In this document: positions 1 through 5,566 of the stretch, piece by piece
How the letters are laid out: every line of letters starts with the position of its first letter
Position numbering within the stretch: the stretch's first letter is position 1
From: an uncultured Alphaproteobacteria bacterium
Lineage (GTDB): Bacteria; Pseudomonadota; Alphaproteobacteria; Rickettsiales; UBA1997
Length of the DNA stretch: 10,247 nt
Direction of reading: 5' to 3'
NCBI GenBank assembly: GCA_949298005.1
Contig: CASFUN010000042.1
Location: forward strand, 1 to 10,247
The notes under the pieces: generated by a model
The model's database searches: none
The model's input: the letters and a program-made list of their open reading frames with translations, nothing else
Told to the model about the DNA's origin: nothing
Position numbers and translations under genes: made by a program

Positions 1-90
1 AATTTTGATGCCTCCCGTATAGTTCAAACAGGAGACAGGGTAATGCCCAGAACAGTATTTGAGAATTTATATGTGATTATATTTGAATAA
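1..90 (+). CDS. C-terminal end of a phage tail collar/fibre-like protein (partial, runs off the left edge)
   Basis: Reading from base 1, the plus strand is open for 29 codons and ends at TAA (88-90). The peptide contains DASRIVQTGDRVMPRTVF. The pattern D-A-S-R-x-V-x-T-G followed by P-R a few residues later, close to the C-terminus, resembles the end of tail collar-domain proteins of tailed phages and related phage-tail proteins, where SRVVPT...NRPRN-type sequences close the protein. That resemblance is from memory of the family, not from a search. The same tail end occurs again at 1356-1433, and the differences between the copies fall mostly at silent third positions, which supports genuine coding. 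The start and the rest of the protein lie outside the window. It is convergent with the glycosyltransferase gene. The reading frame is well supported; the family assignment is moderate. Confidence 0.55.
   Translation, partial: NFDASRIVQTGDRVMPRTVFENLYVIIFE
13..78 (+). repeat. Direct repeat, copy 1 (partner at 1356-1421)
   Basis: These 66 bases match 1356-1421 at 59 positions by hand count; the first 23 bases are identical. Homology begins abruptly at TCCCGT and fades just before the stop codon. Six of the seven differences are at third codon positions and five are silent. The repeats are in the same orientation about 1.34 kb apart and bracket the glycosyltransferase gene, so recombination between them would delete it. 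Confidence 0.85.
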
Positions 91-113
91 CATTAATAAT
101 TAATTAGTTTATT

Positions 114-130
114 AAAAATACTGGTATTTT
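114..130. terminator. Possible weak bidirectional terminator between convergent genes
   Basis: AAAATAC (115-121) and GTATTTT (124-130) are perfect inverted repeats around a TG centre. As RNA this folds with about 6 pairs and a 4-base loop. On the minus strand it is followed by a short T-run and on the plus strand by TATATTTTTT. It lies in the gap between the tail fragment (ends 90) and the glycosyltransferase stop codon (129-131). The stem is all A/T except one pair, so termination would be weak. Placement between convergent genes is the main argument. Confidence 0.3.
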
Positions 131-1214
131 ATATTTTTTCTATAAATTTTATCAAATTTTTTGCATTTTCAATTTTACTTTTGTATTTACCGGTTCTTCT
201 TTTGGATCTATACATTTTGTTACATATTTTGTATCTAATAAGATCTATTTTTGTTTTAAATAATCGTTGTTTTTTCCCTTTAAAGAAAGGACTTTTGAAT
301 GAAGTTTTAGTCCATATCTGGTATGACTCACCATTAAAACCTCCAGATATCCATGGTTTAAGCCCGTAAAAATGAAATATTTTTGCTTTTTTATTTAATT
401 CGTCAATTAATTCTTGGCTAAAATTAGAAGTATCTCCAATATCCTCAAAACAAAAATTATATTCAAAACCCATATGTTTTATTTTTCCTAAACACACGCC
501 ATTAAGAACATCTTGGTCTTGGAAAGGTAAACTGTCATGGTTTTTTATGAATTCTAAACATTTATTTAAAAAATTATATTCATTGCAATTCTCTATATTA
601 TACAATATAATACCTACATTTATGTAACTATCATCTATATAATTATCAACATTTAAAACCCTTTTTTCAGTTCCATCTTCTTTAGTTTTAGTAATATATT
701 CTAGTTTAAAACTATAACTGTCTGTGTGTTTCGTACCAGCTATCAGATAATTTTCTAAATTTGTATTATATAGCTCTACGAGATTATCATTTATTAAAAT
801 ATCTACGTCCAAATATAGTACTTTATTGTAATTTTTAAAAATATCAGGAATAAAGAGCCTACTATAGGTTGATCTTGTAAGATGACGTGTTTCGCCTTTA
901 AACTTAACATCTTTATTTTTTTTAAAATATTCACTTATATCTATAAACCGCATAGATACATTCTTAAAATCTTTTACTTGTTCTAATAATAACCATTTAT
1001 TTTTATCTTTAATTTTGTCTTCAAGTATAACTATATCATAGTTATAATCTTTAGACATGTTATCAGTTAAGGAGATAATGGCTACACTTAAATATTTAGC
1101 ATAATTATTATCTGATGCCAAAGCTACTGCTATATTATTGTTATCAAATGCTGGTTGAAGTTCTTCAGTAATAGTATAATCTTTACTATAATATTTTTTG
1201 TTATTAATTATCAT
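129..1214 (-). CDS. Glycosyltransferase family 8, LPS glycosyltransferase-like
   Basis: A 361-residue enzyme of the GT8 family. These are retaining, metal-dependent transferases that move glucose or galactose from a UDP-sugar; bacterial members such as WaaO/WaaJ build the LPS outer core. Visible family features in order: an N-terminal strand with ALASDNNYAKYLSVAIISL (about 31-49); the metal-binding DxD motif in LYLDVDILIND (DVD at 136-138); NVGIILYN (199-206), matching the family's 'N-x-G-hydrophobic' acceptor-site block; DQDVLN (233-238); and HFYGLKPW (281-288), the conserved C-terminal H-x-x-G-x-KPW block. The last 45 residues are basic and hydrophobic, as in membrane-associated LPS transferases. 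Start ATG at 1212-1214 is supported by a Shine-Dalgarno and promoter. The gene stands alone between two phage-tail-like fragments, so it may be cargo that alters surface sugars. Family is near certain; donor and acceptor sugars are unknown. Confidence 0.92.
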   Translation of the reverse strand: MIINNKKYYSKDYTITEELQPAFDNNNIAVALASDNNYAKYLSVAIISLTDNMSKDYNYDIVILEDKIKDKNKWLLLEQVKDFKNVSMRFIDISEYFKKNKDVKFKGETRHLTRSTYSRLFIPDIFKNYNKVLYLDVDILINDNLVELYNTNLENYLIAGTKHTDSYSFKLEYITKTKEDGTEKRVLNVDNYIDDSYINVGIILYNIENCNEYNFLNKCLEFIKNHDSLPFQDQDVLNGVCLGKIKHMGFEYNFCFEDIGDTSNFSQELIDELNKKAKIFHFYGLKPWISGGFNGESYQIWTKTSFKSPFFKGKKQRLFKTKIDLIRYKICNKMYRSKRRTGKYKSKIENAKNLIKFIEKI

Positions 1215-1223
1215 AAGCTAAAA

Positions 1224-1229
1224 CTTCCT
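1224..1229 (-). promoter_or_regulatory. Shine-Dalgarno of the GT8 gene
   Basis: The minus strand reads AGGAAG here, 9 bases before the ATG at 1212-1214. It fixes that start, and it is the clearest ribosome binding site in the window; most other starts here have none or are coupled to an upstream stop. Confidence 0.7.
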
Positions 1230-1250
1230 ACAATTTTGTGGGATAAAATT

Positions 1251-1278
1251 ATTATAGATAAAATAAAAAAATATGCAA
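1251..1278 (-). promoter_or_regulatory. Sigma70-type promoter of the GT8 gene
   Basis: On the minus strand, TTGCAT (1273-1278) is followed after 16 bases by a perfect TATAAT (1251-1256). Transcription would start near 1244, giving a leader of about 30 bases that contains the Shine-Dalgarno. In DNA this AT-rich, TATAAT alone is common; the -35 box at proper spacing and the fit to the gene raise confidence. Confidence 0.6.
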
Positions 1279-1311
1279 TAATACCAACATATACATAACT
1301 AAAAATAGTTA

Positions 1312-1330
1312 ATAGTATATTTAATACTAT
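1312..1330. repeat. 7-bp inverted repeat upstream of the GT8 promoter
   Basis: ATAGTAT (1312-1318) and ATACTAT (1324-1330) are perfect inverted repeats with a 5-base centre. It lies about 33 bases upstream of the GT8 -35 box and just before the truncated tail fragment. It has no adjacent T-run, so it is not an obvious terminator. It could be an operator or simple AT-rich chance. Confidence 0.4.
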
Positions 1331-1355
1331 CGTCTAACATTCAGTATCTCTCACG

Positions 1356-1433
1356 TCCCGTATAGTTCAAACAGGAGATAGAGTTATACCTAGAACTGTA
1401 TTTCAGAATTTATATGTGATTATTTCAGAGTGA
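1356..1433 (+). pseudogene. Truncated second copy of the phage tail collar-like C-terminus
   Basis: TCC at 1356 opens 25 codons ending in TGA (1431-1433) that encode SRIVQTGDRVIPRTVFQN and a short hydrophobic tail, nearly the same as the protein end at 1-90. Upstream in frame there is a TAA at 1336-1338 and no usable start codon, so this piece is orphaned from the body of its gene. The homology boundary is sharp at 1356. Because substitutions relative to copy 1 are mostly silent, the two copies seem to have diverged while both were still part of functional genes, and the body was lost afterwards. It may be debris, or a donor cassette for exchanging tail-fibre ends. Confidence 0.7.
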
Positions 1434-1454
1434 GTCTTCAAAAAATAAACAAAC

Positions 1455-1483
1455 AACAAAAAAGGAGATTAAAAATAATCTCC
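1455..1483 (-). terminator. Intrinsic terminator of the outer-membrane protein gene
   Basis: GGAGATTA (1464-1471) and TAATCTCC (1476-1483) form a perfect 8-bp stem with a 4-base loop. On the minus strand the stem is followed by TTTTTT (1458-1463) and further T-rich bases. It starts 28 bases after the stop codon of the beta-barrel gene. On the plus strand no T-run follows, so it is directional. Confidence 0.85.
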
Positions 1484-1511
1484 ATTAATTATTGTTGAAC
1501 TAAATAAATAA

Positions 1512-2219
1512 CTAGAAATTAAATCTAATTCCAGCTGTAATCATTTTGTCAACTCTACTTAATTCAGAAACTTTCACAGCATCGTCTCCTCCTAAACTAG
1601 CCTTATTTTTCTCAACAAAATCTTTATAATCTTTAGTTGTACCAAACCAAGTCATTCTATAAGAAATGTCAAAAGATATACATTCCGTCAACTTAATGTC
1701 TGTTCCAAGTCTAAAACCAAAACCAAAATCACTTGTGGTCTTTTTATCAAAGCTAGGGATGGTATATTTAGGTTTTCCAGGATTATAGGAAACTATTCCA
1801 CCAACATTTAATGTTACTTTATTTTCAAGTACATAACCAACATTAAGATCCAAGTTTATTCTGTGTCCGCTGATATCTTGATCTATGGATGTTATTTTTG
1901 TTCTTGAACCTTTTTTTGGATCTGTATCTGTATATGAAACATATCCATAAGAAGGTTTAGCATATATATATGATAAACCACCACCAATTAAAATATCACT
2001 AAAATTCCAATTATAACCGGTTTCTATACCAAAGCCTAGTGTGTTCATGGACATATTACCCATTGCGGATTTGCCTCCAAGAACAACATTTTCAAACGTA
2101 TCAGCGAAAACATTAACTCCGTTTAATCCAACGTATGCACCGCCTAATTTAGCGTGTGAACTAGCTGAAGCTACAACAGAAGCCACTACTGCAGCTAAAA
2201 TAGTTTTTTTATTTCTCAT
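1512..2219 (-). CDS. Outer-membrane beta-barrel protein (OmpA-like / Omp25-31-like fold)
   Basis: A 235-residue exported protein. Residues 1-23 form a signal peptide: basic start MRNKK, hydrophobic ILAAVVASVVASA, and a probable cleavage after SHA. The mature protein starts with GGAYVGLNG, similar to the first strand of small alphaproteobacterial porin-like proteins (G-x-YVG-x-N). It continues with alternating hydrophobic/polar strands (for example LGFGIETGYNW, ILIGGGLSYIYA, HRINLDLNVGYVL, VTLNVGGIVSYN, FGFGFRLGTDIKL, ISFDISYRMTW) and ends in MITAGIRFNF. The terminal Phe and alternating pattern form the BAM recognition signal of outer-membrane barrels. About eight strands fit the length. It has its own terminator and is divergent from the pseudopilin gene, so it is probably monocistronic. 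No clear Shine-Dalgarno precedes ATG 2217-2219. Barrel and location are confident; the precise role (adhesion, structural, immune-dominant antigen) is not visible. Confidence 0.85.
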   Translation of the reverse strand: MRNKKTILAAVVASVVASASSHAKLGGAYVGLNGVNVFADTFENVVLGGKSAMGNMSMNTLGFGIETGYNWNFSDILIGGGLSYIYAKPSYGYVSYTDTDPKKGSRTKITSIDQDISGHRINLDLNVGYVLENKVTLNVGGIVSYNPGKPKYTIPSFDKKTTSDFGFGFRLGTDIKLTECISFDISYRMTWFGTTKDYKDFVEKNKASLGGDDAVKVSELSRVDKMITAGIRFNF

Positions 2220-2286
2220 AAATATTCATTCAAAGTTATTAAACTTATATTAAGTTAGCATATATTATTTAATAATCAACATTATA

Positions 2287-2314
2287 TTGAATTTATCTAA
2301 TATGGATGTATAAT
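2287..2314 (+). promoter_or_regulatory. Sigma70-type promoter of the pseudopilin gene
   Basis: TTGAAT (2287-2292), 16-base spacer, then a perfect TATAAT (2309-2314). The expected start point is near 2321. This rules out the GTG at 2316, which would lie upstream of the transcript start, and points to ATG 2343. Confidence 0.6.
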
Positions 2315-2342
2315 TGTGGAAATTTTATGCATATATTATAAA

Positions 2343-2765
2343 ATGAATAATCGTGGATTTTCAACAATTGAATTAGTTTTAGTTATTACTTTCATGGGGG
2401 TTTTAACATTATTTACGAGTAAAGCTACAATATGGATAAAAACTAAAAAGTTAGATTTTGTCGTTTCTGAAATTAATAATATTATAAATAATGATAATTC
2501 TTCAACAATAGAATCTAATTTTAATCAAGATACGGAGTGGCTAATTGTAAAAAAAAAATTCAACGGAGAAAATAGTATATATCATGAAATAACTAGATAT
2601 AAAAATACAAACTTATTCAGTGAAATTGACATTTTATATATTTTAAAAAAAACTAACGATGATAGAATGTATATAACAAATAATGGTATTATAATTTCTA
2701 AAGAATTAATAAATAACAATAAAAATAAAAATGATAGAGTTTATGGTATAGCTATAAAAAAATAG
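2343..2765 (+). CDS. Type IV pilin-like / type II secretion pseudopilin
   Basis: From ATG 2343 the protein has 140 residues and begins MNNRGFSTIELVLVITFMGV. This is a textbook class III (prepilin peptidase) signal: a short polar leader ending in Gly5, then Phe at mature +1 and Glu at +5, followed by a hydrophobic helix of about 20 residues. The rest is a small polar domain with ITNNGIIISK late in the sequence, in the place where GspH/FimT-type minor pseudopilins have a conserved F/I-x-x-x-G strand; that subtype is tentative. An in-frame GTG at 2316 would add nine residues ahead of the leader, but it is upstream of the predicted transcript start and would spoil the typical short leader. The gene is alone, with no other pilin, PilD, PilB or secretin gene in the window. 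No Shine-Dalgarno is evident. The stop lies 9 bases from the convergent M20 gene's stop. Confidence 0.75.
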   Translation: MNNRGFSTIELVLVITFMGVLTLFTSKATIWIKTKKLDFVVSEINNIINNDNSSTIESNFNQDTEWLIVKKKFNGENSIYHEITRYKNTNLFSEIDILYILKKTNDDRMYITNNGIIISKELINNNKNKNDRVYGIAIKK

Positions 2766-2774
2766 TATTTGAGT

Positions 2775-3716
2775 CTATAAACTGATATTTTCTAAAAATT
2801 CATACTGTATTTTGTTAAATAGATAAAAACTATTTTTATCTAACCATTCGTTTTCTTTGTGATTATTCCCACCCGTTGCTTGGTTGGAGATTATATTTAT
2901 GCCTTTTTCGGCAAAATATCTTGAATCGTTTGTTGCGGAAATTGTTTTATATTGAATATCTATACCATTATTTTTAGCAATTTTATTGTAAAGTTTGTGA
3001 TACTTGCTGTTTATATCGTTTTTAGTACACCTATTAAACATGAGTACATCAAATCTTACATTATTTACCATATAGCTATTCAAATGTTTAATTATGTCAG
3101 GTTCGTTGAAATTCATATCAATTTCATTACCAAAATCTTCACAATAAAAACTATTAAATTCTTTTTTTATCTTTTCTATAGTTTGTTTTATATCTTGATT
3201 ATTACCTATAAGTTTTATAGTTATAGCACCTAAATTTGTTTGAATTATCTCAGATAAATCATTACCACTGTCACTATCTAAAATAACTTTTGTTTTTAGA
3301 TTGATTTCGTCAGCCCAAAATCTTGCTACGTTTTCTCCACCTGTTTCTTCGTCAGAAGTAACCAAAACGCCATATTTTGTGTTACTGTTAGTTTCAACAA
3401 TTTTATTTAAATTTATTAAATTACTGACTACAAAAGATTTCATATCAAAAACTCCTCTACCGAATATCTTGTCTGTAGTTTCTGTCATCACATACCTGTC
3501 TGACTTATATACGTCTATATGGCATAAACTTAACACATCAAAATTTAAAGCGTTTTGATTTGAAAATAAAATAGATTTGTAACCGTTTATGTTTTTCTCA
3601 AAAATAAATGCACTTTTTGAAACTATATTTTTGCATAATGCGAAACATTTCTCTATTGCACTAAAATTGCCGGTAAAACTTGGAATTGATACAAGTTCTT
3701 TTATGTATTCTATCAT
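2775..3716 (-). CDS. M20 family metallopeptidase / deacylase (ArgE/DapE-like)
   Basis: A 313-residue member of the M20 family, zinc enzymes that remove acyl groups or cleave small peptides in the cytoplasm (ArgE, DapE, carboxypeptidases). Catalytic pieces are visible in order: CHIDVY (H66, D68), GRGVFDMKS (GRG 87-89, bridging D91), SDEETGG (general-base E123 with E124), LDSDSG (an acidic zinc ligand at about 147-149), NDSRYF (263-268, like the SDxRF block of DapE) and NNHKENEW (H286, NEW 289-291). All metal ligands appear present, so it is probably active. It is about 60 residues shorter than ArgE/DapE (about 375). The shortfall falls around the lid/dimerisation domain (roughly 160-250), where the usual lid motifs cannot be recognised. 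The start ATG overlaps the murJ stop in ATGA (3713-3716), implying translational coupling. The substrate cannot be read from the sequence; DapE-like peptidoglycan precursor chemistry or peptide turnover are both possible. Confidence 0.8.
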   Translation of the reverse strand: MIEYIKELVSIPSFTGNFSAIEKCFALCKNIVSKSAFIFEKNINGYKSILFSNQNALNFDVLSLCHIDVYKSDRYVMTETTDKIFGRGVFDMKSFVVSNLINLNKIVETNSNTKYGVLVTSDEETGGENVARFWADEINLKTKVILDSDSGNDLSEIIQTNLGAITIKLIGNNQDIKQTIEKIKKEFNSFYCEDFGNEIDMNFNEPDIIKHLNSYMVNNVRFDVLMFNRCTKNDINSKYHKLYNKIAKNNGIDIQYKTISATNDSRYFAEKGINIISNQATGGNNHKENEWLDKNSFYLFNKIQYEFLENISL

Positions 3717-5212
3717 AAAAATTCTTTGAAATTTAGTACGTTAATTTTGTATGAAATTATCAAATATAAAAAACCGCTTATGAAAATTGATAAAAATAAT
3801 TTGAGAAATTTTTTAAGTAAAATGTATTTATTGCATATAAAAAGGCTCAATATCATAAATATTGAGACATATATTATTTTAGCCAATACTACATAAAATC
3901 TTGTAGTAAGCTCTAGTTTATTAAATTTTGTCAACATATATAATAGTATGAATAAATTGATATATGTTGAAATAACTGTTGATATGACTATACCTATAAA
4001 TCCATAATAGCAAACAAATATTAGGTTGAATATAATATTTGAAATAAGAGATACAAAAGAAGCTACCATTGGAGTTTTAGTATCTTTACTAGAATAAAAA
4101 ATTGTTTGTAGAACTTTTGAAATTATAAAACTTGGTATTGCTAACGAGTAAATCTTTAAACAGTTACTTACATTTCTTGAAGCTATACAATTAAACTCTC
4201 CTCTTTCAAAAAGTATAGATATTATCGGATACGAGAGTATATTTAAACCTATAGCACAAGGCAAACCTAGAAAAAGTGCAAATAAGATTGCATTCTCTTG
4301 TGTATCATTTGTATCATAATCTTTTCTTTCAATTTTTTTTGATAATAATGGCATTATAGCTGTACTTAAAGCAGTACCTATAAGAGATATTGGTAATTGT
4401 ATCAATCTTTCACTATAATATAAATATGATACAGCACTAGGTATTTTGGCAGCTATTATTGAGTCTATCAAAGAATTAATTTGAACTATACCAGAACTAA
4501 TTAAGCCAGATGAGAAGTTATTTAAGAATTTTTTTGTTATATTATCTAATTTTGGATATATTGGATAAAGTATAATTCCATTCTTGATAGTAAAAAATAA
4601 AAGCCAAAGAAATTGGATTAATCCTCCAATTAAAACAGCGTATGATAGTATGAATGCTATATTTCTATTTAAATAGACCGATAATATAGATGAAATTATA
4701 AAAGTCATATTAAGTATGACCGGATTTATTGATACCACAGAAAATTTTCCGTATGAATTTAATATTCCAGACATAAAGCTAACTAGTGATATAAAGATTA
4801 AATACGGAAATGTAATTCTGGATAGTATCACAGTTAATTTGAATTTGTCGGGATTGTTGGCAAAAACAGCAGCTATTATATTTACAACGTTTGGCATAAA
4901 TATTTCAATTATTAAAGTAACTATAAGGAGAAAATATAGTAATAGCGAAAAGATATTTCTTGAGAATTTTATAATAGATTTTTCATCGTCATTTACTATT
5001 TGACTTGAAAATATTGGAACAAACGCAGCATTAAACGCACCTTCCGATAACATATTTCTAAAAAAATTTGGTAATTTAAATGATGTTAAAAATACATCTG
5101 ATAATAAACACGTACCAAGATATTTGGCAAAAAATATGTCTCTTACAAATCCAGAAATTCTTGATAGTAGTGTAAAGAAACTAACTATAAATGTTGATTT
5201 CAAAAAACTCAC
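3713..5212 (-). CDS. murJ: Lipid II flippase MurJ (MviN)
   Basis: A 499-residue polytopic inner-membrane protein of the MOP exporter superfamily. It flips lipid II to the periplasmic face so that RodA/FtsW and PBPs can polymerise it. The N-terminus follows the family closely: MSFLKSTFIVSFFTLLSRIS, then GFVRD, SDVF, KLPNFFRN and SEGAFNAAFVP. Residues R18, R24, D39, R52 and E57 match functionally important positions of E. coli MurJ, and R269 in YYSERL sits at the place of the essential R270. About 14 membrane helices are expected, and the length is near the usual 510. The start is GTG at 5210-5212; an in-frame TAA lies directly upstream, so no earlier start is possible. It overlaps the following M20 gene by 4 bases and diverges from the ankyrin-rodA operon across a 69-base gap that must hold promoters in both directions. 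Identification is confident. Confidence 0.96.
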   Translation of the reverse strand: MSFLKSTFIVSFFTLLSRISGFVRDIFFAKYLGTCLLSDVFLTSFKLPNFFRNMLSEGAFNAAFVPIFSSQIVNDDEKSIIKFSRNIFSLLLYFLLIVTLIIEIFMPNVVNIIAAVFANNPDKFKLTVILSRITFPYLIFISLVSFMSGILNSYGKFSVVSINPVILNMTFIISSILSVYLNRNIAFILSYAVLIGGLIQFLWLLFFTIKNGIILYPIYPKLDNITKKFLNNFSSGLISSGIVQINSLIDSIIAAKIPSAVSYLYYSERLIQLPISLIGTALSTAIMPLLSKKIERKDYDTNDTQENAILFALFLGLPCAIGLNILSYPIISILFERGEFNCIASRNVSNCLKIYSLAIPSFIISKVLQTIFYSSKDTKTPMVASFVSLISNIIFNLIFVCYYGFIGIVISTVISTYINLFILLYMLTKFNKLELTTRFYVVLAKIIYVSIFMILSLFICNKYILLKKFLKLFLSIFISGFLYLIISYKINVLNFKEFL

Positions 5213-5227
5213 TTAAATGATCAAAAC

Positions 5228-5255
5228 TTGATTTTATATTAGAGTATGGTATGTT
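5228..5255 (+). promoter_or_regulatory. Possible promoter of the ankyrin-rodA-lpxB-lptA-lptB operon
   Basis: TTGATT (5228-5233), 16-base spacer, TATGTT (5250-5255) preceded by TGG, an extended -10. Transcription would begin near 5262, about 20 bases before the first ATG. TATAAC at 5255-5260 is an alternative -10 but lies 21 bases from the -35. This is the only space for an operon promoter between divergent genes, which supports it. Confidence 0.4.
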
Positions 5256-5281
5256 ATAACCTATAAAAATCAACTGATTGA

Positions 5282-5566
5282 ATGGTAATTTTCCATTTTT
5301 TAATTCTAATACTTATGAGTTTCACAGCTTTTTGTGAAAACAATAAAGTTGCTAACCCTAAGGATACAAAAATTGTTGAAGAAAAAATAGAACAAAATAA
5401 AGAGATAGATCAAAATGATGATATTAATGAATTTAAAAGGAAATTATTTAATGAAGAAGAGTTAAGAAAAGGAACTAATAATGTTGTAGAAGATGATGAT
5501 TTTGATGTTTTACTAGAGGAAGAACAAGAAGAAAAAAAAGAACAAAAAAAGAAAAAGAAGAAATGA
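5282..5566 (+). CDS. N-terminal half of a split exported Lys/Glu-rich ankyrin protein
   Basis: A 94-residue frame. Residues 1-18 (MVIFHFLILILMSFTAFC) form a hydrophobic export signal, with possible cleavage around Cys18. TAFC is not a good lipobox, so lipoprotein status is doubtful. The remainder is highly charged, with alternating acidic and Lys-rich runs, and ends EEEQEEKKEQKKKKKK at a TGA (5564-5566). This frame makes little sense as a finished protein. The next frame (from 5563) continues the same K/E/N composition without a break, is offset by -1, and lacks a signal of its own. A single -1 step between 5533 and 5566 would give one protein of 403 residues. As the genome stands it is either a broken gene or one decoded by slippage. 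No clear Shine-Dalgarno precedes ATG 5282. Confidence 0.7.
   Translation: MVIFHFLILILMSFTAFCENNKVANPKDTKIVEEKIEQNKEIDQNDDINEFKRKLFNEEELRKGTNNVVEDDDFDVLLEEEQEEKKEQKKKKKK
5533..5551 (+). other. In-phase slippery heptamers at the frame junction
   Basis: In the frame of the upstream half, the codons read GAA GAA AAA AAA GAA CAA AAA AAG AAA AAG AAG AAA TGA. Two heptamers have the X XXY YYZ phasing needed for -1 slippage: A AAA AAA (5533-5539, inside an 8-A run) and A AAA AAG (5545-5551, inside a 7-A run). The latter is the heptamer used in E. coli dnaX. Slipping -1 at either joins the downstream ankyrin frame without meeting a stop. The runs are also long enough to be candidates for RNA polymerase slippage, or for a simple A deletion. 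Confidence 0.6.

Noticed and set aside
13..1433. The repeated segments as a CRISPR array or insertion-sequence ends
   Set aside because: There are only two copies 1.34 kb apart, in direct orientation, coding in character, and without a transposase gene or terminal inverted repeats between them.
2316..2342. GTG start giving a nine-residue longer pseudopilin
   Set aside because: It overlaps the expected transcript start region directly after the TATAAT box and would lengthen the otherwise typical five-residue prepilin leader; ATG 2343 fits better.
2766..2820. Terminator between the convergent pseudopilin and M20 genes
   Set aside because: No stem longer than about four pairs next to a T-run could be found in the 9-base gap or its flanks.
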